A stretch of 5,844 bases of DNA from Bacteroidales bacterium (GTDB lineage: Bacteria > Bacteroidota > Bacteroidia > Bacteroidales > UBA7960). Of the stretch, positions 1-5,844 are shown in pieces. The stretch lies in NCBI GenBank assembly GCA_007122505.1, contig SKTQ01000010.1:1-5844 (forward strand), given 5' to 3'. The notes beneath the pieces were generated by a model. That model saw only the letters and a program-made list of their open reading frames with translations. It made no database searches and was not told the DNA's origin. Within the stretch, counting starts at the first letter, position 1; the number at the start of each line of letters is the position of its first letter. Both the position numbers and the translations under genes were made by a program.

Positions 1-121
1 GAGGGATTTTATGAATCTTTATAAGGATCAGGCCCTGGAGTTGCTGCATACTATGCCGGATGTCCCGGCAAGGCAATCGCTGAAACAGCTGATTGATTTT
101 ACAGTGAACAGAGAGTTATAA
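1..121 (+). CDS. C-terminal end of an unidentified plus-strand gene (or a 36-residue small ORF)
   Basis: The frame is open from the left edge and stops with TAA at 119-121. From the ATG at 11 it encodes 36 residues, beginning MNLYKDQALELLHTMPDVPA and ending VNREL. The composition is protein-like: amphipathic, helix-forming and charged, with a Met-Pro-Asp turn between two predicted helices. No stop precedes the ATG inside the window, so the simplest reading is the tail of a longer gene coming from the left. A GAGGG lies 5 bases before the ATG, so a separate small gene is also possible. I do not recognise the family. It converges on the minus-strand channel gene, with the two stops about 22 bases apart, and is therefore not part of that operon. 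A possible terminator follows directly, which supports it being a real transcribed gene end. Confidence 0.5.
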   Translation, partial: RDFMNLYKDQALELLHTMPDVPARQSLKQLIDFTVNREL

Positions 122-128
122 TGTCTTC

Positions 129-167
129 TCCGAATGCAGCTCCTTAATGCTGTCGGGCAATTTTTTT
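129..167 (+). terminator. Possible intrinsic terminator for the plus-strand gene ending at 121
   Basis: On the plus strand CCGA (130-133) can pair with TCGG (153-156), and CAGC (137-140) with GCTG (149-152). This gives a bulged stem of about 8 bp with an 8-base loop. It is followed after four bases (GCAA) by seven T at 161-167. The element begins a few bases after the TAA at 119-121 and overlaps the last codons of the convergent channel gene. The T-run is also the antisense of two Lys codons (AAA AAA) near that gene's end, so it could be coincidental. No U-tract follows the hairpin on the minus strand, so it would act in one direction only. The pairing was found by eye and no folding energy was computed. 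Confidence 0.4.
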
Positions 168-845
168 GAGCTTTTCTTCTACAATGGCTGCGTGAGAGCG
201 GATGTGGGTATAAAACATTACATGTAGTTTTGGTTCCCCATCTTTTCCTTTTATCACTGTTATGTCTGGTACCGGAAGCAACACCCAGGGCATGGCGATC
301 AGATTTTCCTTTATGCGTTTTCTCAGTTCGTCCGGATTTTGGTCGTTTTGCAAAACAATTTCCAGGTGGTGGGGCAAGCTGTCTTCATTGTCGGGAGGGA
401 GAATAAACAATTCATTGCTAAGGCGGGAGTACGGGATTTTTACCAGTTCACCCAGGTCATTGATCAACTCTATGGATCTGCTTCCCAGATGTTTGATCTT
501 GCCTTCTGCAAAAGGGGTTTTGATTGTCTGTCCAGGCTCAAGTGCCTTTTCGGCTTTAAGCAAAACACCCGCCAAAAGATCGCGAAACACAAACCATGCA
601 ATGGCCACGATCACCAAAACGACCATTATACCTACGACCAGGTCAAAATAGATATACTTGCCAAAAAAAATATGCACACCCCAAAATGCATAAGCCACCC
701 ATAATATAAGCTCTGCAAGGGGCAACAAGGATGCAGCGCTCCTGCGCCAAAGCTTTTTTTTGGTAAACGCCCGCCTTGCCCGGCTCAGGAGCTGAAACAT
801 AAAAAAAAGCAGGAATCCTGCCAAAACAAAAATCATCAGGTTCAT
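144..845 (-). CDS. Small MscS-family (mechanosensitive) ion channel
   Basis: A 233-residue inner-membrane protein of the MscS family. These are homo-oligomeric channels that open under membrane tension and release ions and small solutes on hypo-osmotic shock. Three hydrophobic segments are visible at about residues 2-19, 39-61 and 66-88. The third runs into an amphipathic pore-helix extension with AGVLL at 92-96, the same string found in TM3b of E. coli MscS. Next come a beta-domain-like stretch (about 104-148: EPGQTI, EGKIKHLGSRSIEL, GELVKIPYSRL, the counterpart of the MscS 'IPNG' region) and a short alpha/beta C-terminal domain (about 158-230). It is shorter than E. coli MscS (286 aa), with a brief N-terminus. 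The pore helix is rich in Val and Ile rather than the Gly/Ala pattern of MscS, and Arg88-Asp89 lie near the expected constriction, so conductance and gating may differ. The ATG at 843-845 overlaps the upstream TGA (ATGA). No strong Shine-Dalgarno is visible, only an A-rich purine stretch, which points to translational coupling. The family call is firm; mechanosensitivity itself is inferred. Confidence 0.88.
   Translation of the reverse strand: MNLMIFVLAGFLLFFMFQLLSRARRAFTKKKLWRRSAASLLPLAELILWVAYAFWGVHIFFGKYIYFDLVVGIMVVLVIVAIAWFVFRDLLAGVLLKAEKALEPGQTIKTPFAEGKIKHLGSRSIELINDLGELVKIPYSRLSNELFILPPDNEDSLPHHLEIVLQNDQNPDELRKRIKENLIAMPWVLLPVPDITVIKGKDGEPKLHVMFYTHIRSHAAIVEEKLKKIARQH
842..845 (-). promoter_or_regulatory. 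ATGA start-stop overlap coupling transporter-ATPase and channel
   Basis: Read on the minus strand, the large gene ends AAG CAC ATA TGA and the channel gene begins ATG AAC within the same bases, giving ATGA. The preceding sequence is A-rich (GAAAAAGAAAAAGCAC) and lacks a clear GGAGG. Ribosomes finishing the large gene probably re-initiate here, which ties channel synthesis to transporter synthesis. The overlap is directly visible; coupling is the usual inference from it. Confidence 0.75.
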
Positions 846-3800
846 ATGTGCTTTTTCTTTTTCAGTTGATCTATCATGTATAAGTCCAAACCGGGTCTGA
901 TGGTGTAAATACCATCGAATCTCTCCACCAGGATACCGGCACGCATTAAGTTGCGAATGTTCGTTTTTACTTCTTCGTAAGGTCTTTCCAGGTTTGCAGC
1001 GAGTTTATCGGCTCCCATCCTCCTGTTAATAACAAACTGCTGTATGTAGAACCATTGTTCGTTTGTCAGTATATTGAACACATCGGTGGAAGGCAAGCGG
1101 AAAGGATCCATAACAATGGTTTTCCCCGACACTTTGCGGATAGCCGAAAGCCAGAGTATAGTCGCGGTTCCCGGATTACCATAGGAAAGATCAAAAAGTT
1201 TGTTAAACAGCCTGGCCTGGTCCCATGCTGTCATCCGGTCTTCTTCCTTTTTGTTGTATTTGTACTTCATGCCACCGGCCTGATGGCGGAGCAACAGCAT
1301 GTTCTTCAGTTCTCTCGCATCAAAAGGTTCACATACAACGGTGTCCAAAGCATGCAGTCCGATGTGTGTCTGCTGATGAATTAATTCAAGGGCATGACTA
1401 TTTATATTTATGATAAACAAGCATTTATGGCCAAACAGGTCAATAAGCTCCCTGATCATTTGAACAACGGCATCTCCTCCCGGACGTCGCTCCCACCAAA
1501 GGCCGAGGTCCTGGATTACGATTGCTTTCCCCGGTGGCAATGCGCGGAAAGCATCGTGCAACCTGTTGTTTTGTATTTGCAGTGTCTCCATCAGTTTTTG
1601 TGTAAACAGATTGATGTCGGCATTGCAACCCTGGGGAGCACGAACCGTGTGAATATGATCCCTGCTGAAATACATTTCAGCCATCTTTTTTGACAGGCTT
1701 GACTTACCCGAGCTGCGCGTGCCGGTAATGATCAATGCTCCTCCATACCCTGACCTGAAACGCTGAATGGCACGTTTGCAATCGTCCATTTCGCGTTTCA
1801 TGCCAACCCAAAAATCTTCACTGGTACCTGAATGTCCTGAAAACAATGAAGTGTAGTAAAAAGGCAATTCCTTCATCACCGATTGAAGAGGCGTGATGGC
1901 TTCCACAAAAGACAATATCTGTTTATTGGCAGCTGCCGGAAGTGTGTCCCCTTTTGCCATGTAACTGATCCAGAGCTGACCTTCACTCTTGCTGTACATC
2001 AGGTCCACAAAACGGTTGCGGGCAACTTCCTTGACTTTTTGCCATTGACGAAGAATGTTGTTTGAGAGCTCTCCCTGCTCCAATTCACGCGTTTTTCTCC
2101 GAACAGCCATGCTGGATGTGCTAATGGTAGCCGCCGACAAGGGGTCAAACGCCCTGCGAAGACCTTCTTCCAGCTTCTCTTCCATGAAGCCTGCCACACC
2201 CATGATCTTACCCTTCTCAATCTTTACCCTTTCCAGGAAGTTCCTGACAAGGGTGAGGGTTTGCTCATGTCGTTCAATCTGTTCCGAGTTTGCATCATTT
2301 TTGCTTTCACTGTCAAGACCAAAGTTGAGTAAGCGAATTGCGTCCCTGATCCCCGTAATAACCTGCTGCAAATACACCTCTTTTTCATTGGAGACCCTTA
2401 TACAGTGGTCGATCAATTCTGAACCGATATAATACTCAACTGTTTTGCGAAAACTCACCTCCACCCTTCCGGAGTCAACAAAAGCTGTTTCTTTGTTTTT
2501 CTCATTTAACTGGTCTGCCGTTACTTCTACCTTTTCAGGGATATCCCTCATCAATTCCCCTATCTCTGCGTACAAGCCACGATAAATATCTGCTACCGGA
2601 ACGGTTTTGAGGCTTTCATGATCAAGGCGGTTTTGACGTTTGGCTGAGTCGCCAGGAGGTTCAAGTATTCCCTGCGCAAATTGCTCAAACGATTCCAGGC
2701 GCCGCACCAAATTAAACTCAAGGTTGGATTTAAGATCAGAATGGTACTTTTTAATTTTTGAATGGATTCGGCCTTTTAAAGATAAGACATAGAAGTCCAG
2801 GGTGGCTTTGTTGATGAATAACTCCAGGTTGTTTGACCATGTGGAGGCAAAGCCGGATATATCTTCTGTCAGCACAGGGATTTCTGCTGCCTGGGATGAA
2901 AAATGGGCACTTCTGATATTCGCTCCCGTGCTTTCAAGGTGGTGACTAAAATGCTGCAGATCATGGAGAAGGTCTTCATAAAATTTTTGCCCGGCAGAAT
3001 AATAGAATTGCTGGCTTTCCAGTTCAAGCAGCTTTAACCTGGCTTCCAGCCTGCTGCGCTCCAACTTTATGCGTTCTTTAAGTTTAGGCTTGCTTTCAGG
3101 GTCCAGCCTGCTTTTTTCAATCAACTCATGGATGCCGTTCAGCAGCTTTCTTATTTCCACAACCTCAGCAAATGTATGCATGGAAAAATCTGCCAGAATT
3201 TGCTGCAAAGATTTGAGGCGACTGTGATAGAGAAAATATTCAGCGGGCGGAATCACCCTGATTCTATGGGTTACAGGCCGACGCAATATATAAGCAAGCA
3301 GGATCTTTCGTGTTTTATATACGCGCGTACGAAGGCTGTCTTCTTTTTTCAAAGCCAGTTGTTTACGGCTGCGCTTCAGGCGAATATACTCCGGCATTAC
3401 ATTGCGCATGGCTCTCAGGGCATCCAGGTACTCAAGCGTGGCCTCTTCCAGAATTGTCTTGATGGCAGAAACTCTTTGATCACGGAGTAGTTGTATTTGC
3501 CTCTGTGAATGAAAAGAAAAATCATTGAGCATTCGCAGAAATGCCAATGGAAGCTCTGTTGGCTTTGTTTCTGTGACAAGCTTTTCAAGGGAGTCTGTTG
3601 TACGCAGAGCAAAATGACGTATTTCAGGGAAAAACCGCAAATCAAGTTTCAGTATTCGCTCGGGCCCCTGTTCAAAAAACCTCTGGGCAAAACGTCCTGC
3701 TGTTTGCCCGATATTATTTACTTCATTTGCAATTATGTCATTTGCTGAAAAACGCAGGTTGTTAAATATATCTGGGGAAGGCCGGCTTTTTTCTTCAGGA

Positions 3801-5844
3801 ATGCTTTCTTTGGTGTCTTCCTCAAAGCCCAGCAAACTGAATGTGTCAAATACAGTTGAAGGTGAGATGAAAAGGGAAGTACCTGCACTGTCGGCAAGGG
3901 TATTGACTTGTGCAAATGCTGTATCTGCAGCCCGGTGACTGAACTCCGGAAGTTCCATGATCGTAAGATCGGTGTTTCTGGACTCAGCACCAATGATGTC
4001 GACAACAGGCAACTGATCAACACCATTGTAAATCACTTTTACGTCTGCCCGCAGCCTGTGGTTCTCAAGCACCTGCCGGATAAGGCCATATAAACTTTCG
4101 GTTTTCGAGCTGTCGGTATTGATGACAAGAATGCGTATGCGCGCTGATCGCCAAAGGTGACCCGATGTGATAAATTTTAGCAGGAAAACTGCCAAAGACA
4201 AGCCTCTGCCATACCCTTTCCACCAAAAATCAATGGTTTTGTATTTTCCAAAGCCTTTTTCTTTTTCATAACTTAAAAACACACAGTTAAAGTCCTGACG
4301 CTGCAAGTTGTTGAGCAATTCCGCAAACTTTTCCGGTTTGCGCGACTTGCGTCCCCAGCCCATCAAAACAGTGTTCGGTTCGAACCCTGTAAAGCCGTAA
4401 ACCCTGGAAATCAAGTCGATGCCCTCATAAATATCTCTACAGGTATGTTTTCTGGTAAACACATCCCGGTTTTCCTGACGGGTATCTTTTAATGTGGGGA
4501 GCTCTTTTACACCAAACAATACGTCACCCGACGGTTGTTCACTTAGCTCAAAGTTTGTAAAAACTCCCATTTTTCCTACCAGGGCGCGACCCATTTCCAC
4601 CAGGTGCGGCCTGTTTTTCTCACCACCGCTAAACAACATCACATTGGGACGCCAGTTCCGTATTTTACTACCGGACGAACTAAGCCTTATTAGTCCGGTT
4701 TTGACAAGCGAGGACCAAACACCTGTCCATGTATCGCCTGTTTGAAGGGTAAGTTCCTTTTTTTTCAGAAACAGAAACAAAACAACCAGAATGACAGAGG
4801 CCACAATCAGGGCCACAATGTCCAGTTGAATCATCACCACTATACAGGCTATAGCTCCAATAATGCTTACAAACCGAGGTATTTTGAAAGATGGTCTGAA
4901 GTCGCTGCCGGCCCAGCTTTCAATGGCATAGGTTATATTCAGGAAACCGTATGTAATAATGAAAAATATGGTAACAATGCGTGCGATCACATTCAGTTCT
5001 CCGATCAGTATGCCTGCCTGCGCGATCAAAAAAGCGACAATTAAAGCATTCCGGGGCTCGTTTGATGCCCCGTAACCCTTAGCAAAAAAGCGGGGCAAAA
5101 TCCTGTCCATGGCAACTGCCTGCAAAACCCGCGGGGCACCCAAAATACTCACCATGGCCGATGAGAGGGTGGCGGCGAGAATACCGGCAATGACGAGTTC
5201 CGGCACAAGAGATATTTCAAATAATACCCGGGGGTCATGCATAAGCACGTTCCGGTCAACAGTGAGTGCAAAAAAAGTGGCCAGGCCGGTATAGATGATG
5301 AAACCGACAAGAATGGCAGCTATTGTACCAACCGGGATTGCCTTGCCCGGGTTTTTTAAGTCCCCCGACATAGACACCCCTGCCTGAAACCCGGTAACGG
5401 CAGGAAAAAAAATGGCAAACAAGGCTATCCAGGGTAAAACGTCATCAGTCGGCCTCAATAAGGGATCCGTAGTTACAAAACTATGGCTTCCAAAAAAAAC
5501 AGAAACCAGGGAAAGCCCGATGGCCCCCATGATAAGGTATTGGGTTTTAATGGCCAGAGACGTGCTGATAAAAGTCACGGCCGTTACAACAAACAGAATA
5601 ATGGTTCCGGTAATTCTGATGTTTTGCAGGCTTAGCTCCATGCCCGCAGTGTTCAGGAATGTTTCGGCAAAACCAATCAGATAGAGGCTTACGCTAAATG
5701 AAAACCCCACAAAAAGAGCCATGCCCAAAGTGCCGCCAATGGGAAGCCCCAGGCTTCGGGAGATAATGTAATAGCTGCCTCCCGTTTCTACTTTCTTGTC
5801 GGTGGCCACAGATGCCACACTCAGTCCGGTTGCAACAGAAATTA
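842..5844 (-). CDS. SLC12-type cation-chloride cotransporter fused to a helical region and a C-terminal AAA+/STAND-like ATPase (5' end cut by window)
   Basis: At least 1666 residues, numbered here from the internal GTG at 5818. Eight further in-frame codons to the edge (ISVATGLS) continue TM2, so the true start is outside. (1) Residues 1-352 are the SLC12 transport domain (APC/LeuT fold, end of TM2 to TM12). Hallmarks are GGSYYIISRSLG (13-24), LYLIGFAET (45-53), IFFPAVTG (136-143) with SGDLKNP (151-157), ATLSSA (216-221), GAPRVLQA (227-234), FAKGYGASNEP (245-255) and GELNVIA (273-279). Tyr46, Pro139, Thr142, Ser219-Ser220 and Tyr290 match K+, Na+ and Cl- ligands of animal NKCC1. (2) Residues 353 to about 663 are the SLC12 cytoplasmic domain: NWRPNVMLFSG (388-398), PNTVLMGW (481-488), TIDFWWKG (528-535), TIMELPEF (619-626). 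(3) Residues about 685-1345 are mainly helical with coiled-coil-like stretches (for example 900-955 and 1175-1275) and no recognised family. (4) Residues about 1346-1575 are a P-loop ATPase: Walker A GTRSSGKS (1366-1373), Walker B-like AIVIQDLG (1432-1439), sensor-1-like FIININS (1468-1474), EPFDARELKNMLLLRH (1497-1512). (5) Residues about 1580-1645 are winged-helix-like, followed by a KKKKHI tail. It likely imports Na+, K+ and Cl- across the inner membrane, with the ATPase in the cytoplasm. The transporter and P-loop calls are firm; how the ATPase acts is unknown. Confidence 0.9.
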   Translation of the reverse strand, partial: ISVATGLSVASVATDKKVETGGSYYIISRSLGLPIGGTLGMALFVGFSFSVSLYLIGFAETFLNTAGMELSLQNIRITGTIILFVVTAVTFISTSLAIKTQYLIMGAIGLSLVSVFFGSHSFVTTDPLLRPTDDVLPWIALFAIFFPAVTGFQAGVSMSGDLKNPGKAIPVGTIAAILVGFIIYTGLATFFALTVDRNVLMHDPRVLFEISLVPELVIAGILAATLSSAMVSILGAPRVLQAVAMDRILPRFFAKGYGASNEPRNALIVAFLIAQAGILIGELNVIARIVTIFFIITYGFLNITYAIESWAGSDFRPSFKIPRFVSIIGAIACIVVMIQLDIVALIVASVILVVLFLFLKKKELTLQTGDTWTGVWSSLVKTGLIRLSSSGSKIRNWRPNVMLFSGGEKNRPHLVEMGRALVGKMGVFTNFELSEQPSGDVLFGVKELPTLKDTRQENRDVFTRKHTCRDIYEGIDLISRVYGFTGFEPNTVLMGWGRKSRKPEKFAELLNNLQRQDFNCVFLSYEKEKGFGKYKTIDFWWKGYGRGLSLAVFLLKFITSGHLWRSARIRILVINTDSSKTESLYGLIRQVLENHRLRADVKVIYNGVDQLPVVDIIGAESRNTDLTIMELPEFSHRAADTAFAQVNTLADSAGTSLFISPSTVFDTFSLLGFEEDTKESIPEEKSRPSPDIFNNLRFSANDIIANEVNNIGQTAGRFAQRFFEQGPERILKLDLRFFPEIRHFALRTTDSLEKLVTETKPTELPLAFLRMLNDFSFHSQRQIQLLRDQRVSAIKTILEEATLEYLDALRAMRNVMPEYIRLKRSRKQLALKKEDSLRTRVYKTRKILLAYILRRPVTHRIRVIPPAEYFLYHSRLKSLQQILADFSMHTFAEVVEIRKLLNGIHELIEKSRLDPESKPKLKERIKLERSRLEARLKLLELESQQFYYSAGQKFYEDLLHDLQHFSHHLESTGANIRSAHFSSQAAEIPVLTEDISGFASTWSNNLELFINKATLDFYVLSLKGRIHSKIKKYHSDLKSNLEFNLVRRLESFEQFAQGILEPPGDSAKRQNRLDHESLKTVPVADIYRGLYAEIGELMRDIPEKVEVTADQLNEKNKETAFVDSGRVEVSFRKTVEYYIGSELIDHCIRVSNEKEVYLQQVITGIRDAIRLLNFGLDSESKNDANSEQIERHEQTLTLVRNFLERVKIEKGKIMGVAGFMEEKLEEGLRRAFDPLSAATISTSSMAVRRKTRELEQGELSNNILRQWQKVKEVARNRFVDLMYSKSEGQLWISYMAKGDTLPAAANKQILSFVEAITPLQSVMKELPFYYTSLFSGHSGTSEDFWVGMKREMDDCKRAIQRFRSGYGGALIITGTRSSGKSSLSKKMAEMYFSRDHIHTVRAPQGCNADINLFTQKLMETLQIQNNRLHDAFRALPPGKAIVIQDLGLWWERRPGGDAVVQMIRELIDLFGHKCLFIININSHALELIHQQTHIGLHALDTVVCEPFDARELKNMLLLRHQAGGMKYKYNKKEEDRMTAWDQARLFNKLFDLSYGNPGTATILWLSAIRKVSGKTIVMDPFRLPSTDVFNILTNEQWFYIQQFVINRRMGADKLAANLERPYEEVKTNIRNLMRAGILVERFDGIYTIRPGLDLYMIDQLKKKKHI

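Noticed and set aside
1..143. Continuation of the minus-strand operon past the channel gene, where AGGAG follows the stop and an ATG opens a frame to the left edge
   Set aside because: The would-be product (MQQLQGLILIKIHKIP) starts about 90 bases after the stop, with no site close to its ATG. The plus-strand frame over the same bases looks more like protein.
262..704. Two plus-strand open frames opposite the channel gene
   Set aside because: They lie antisense to a clear MscS-family gene. Their translations are Ser-, Arg- and Lys-rich with no recognisable domain, and no start context supports them.
740..800. Homopolymer runs (ttttttt and aaaaaaa at about 752-758 and 800-807) as a slippage or frameshift site
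   Set aside because: They encode Lys and Phe in the N-terminal membrane segment and basic linker of the channel, and the frame on both sides reads as good protein. Nothing indicates programmed frameshifting.
3820..3850. Possible frameshift or assembly join between transporter and ATPase parts
   Set aside because: The frame is continuous, with no stop and no change in frame or apparent composition across the junction, so a genuine fusion is the simpler reading. Only homologues could settle it.
1055..5684. Numerous plus-strand and off-frame minus-strand open frames of 60-125 codons
   Set aside because: All lie within the 1666-residue coding frame, whose protein is well supported from end to end. 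They show no family signal and are shadows.
4763..5844. Calling the transporter a generic amino acid permease
   Set aside because: The fold family is shared, but FFPAVTG...SGDLKNP, FAKGYG..NEP, GELNVIA and the full SLC12 C-terminal domain (TIDFWW, TIMELP) are specific to cation-chloride cotransporters.

Overview
The window is almost entirely coding and is dominated by one minus-strand operon of at least two overlapping genes. The first gene enters from the right edge and fills positions 842-5844. It encodes a very large protein, at least 1666 residues and cut at its N-terminus by the window edge. The second (144-845) encodes a small MscS-family channel whose ATG overlaps the stop of the first gene (ATGA). 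At the far left, the last codons of a convergent plus-strand gene end at 121, followed by a possible intrinsic terminator. That gene and terminator mark the end of the minus-strand operon. Residue numbers for the large protein count the GTG codon at 5818 as residue 1. That codon is only a reference point, not the true start.

The main result is the architecture of the large protein. Residues 1 to about 663 match a cation-chloride cotransporter (SLC12 / NKCC-KCC family) from TM2 to the very end of its cytoplasmic C-terminal domain. Fused behind this are about 680 residues of mostly helical, coiled-coil-prone sequence of no recognised family. Then come an AAA+/STAND-like P-loop ATPase domain (Walker A at 1366-1373) and a C-terminal winged-helix-like segment. 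I know of no characterised SLC12 protein carrying an ATPase module. The residues I could compare with animal NKCC1 (Tyr in TM3, Pro/Thr in TM6, the Ser-Ser pair in TM8, Tyr in TM10) favour a Na+-K+-Cl- type over a Na+-independent KCC type. TM1, which supplies part of the ion sites, is outside the window.

The proposed system pairs an ion-loading transporter, possibly gated or sensed by a nucleotide-dependent cytoplasmic module, with a tension-gated or small-conductance release channel made from the same mRNA. By analogy with cell-volume control this would be a bacterial osmotic or ion-homeostasis cassette. The architecture and coupling are seen in the sequence. The joint function is inference.

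The organism looks like a bacterium of moderate GC content, with tightly packed genes and no strong Shine-Dalgarno before the coupled start. This would fit Bacteroidota or a similar Gram-negative lineage, but the window holds no taxonomic marker and the assignment is weak. No RNA gene, mobile element, CRISPR array, long repeat or promoter was found. The only intergenic stretch is about 22 bases (122-143), and any promoter for the operon must lie beyond the right edge.
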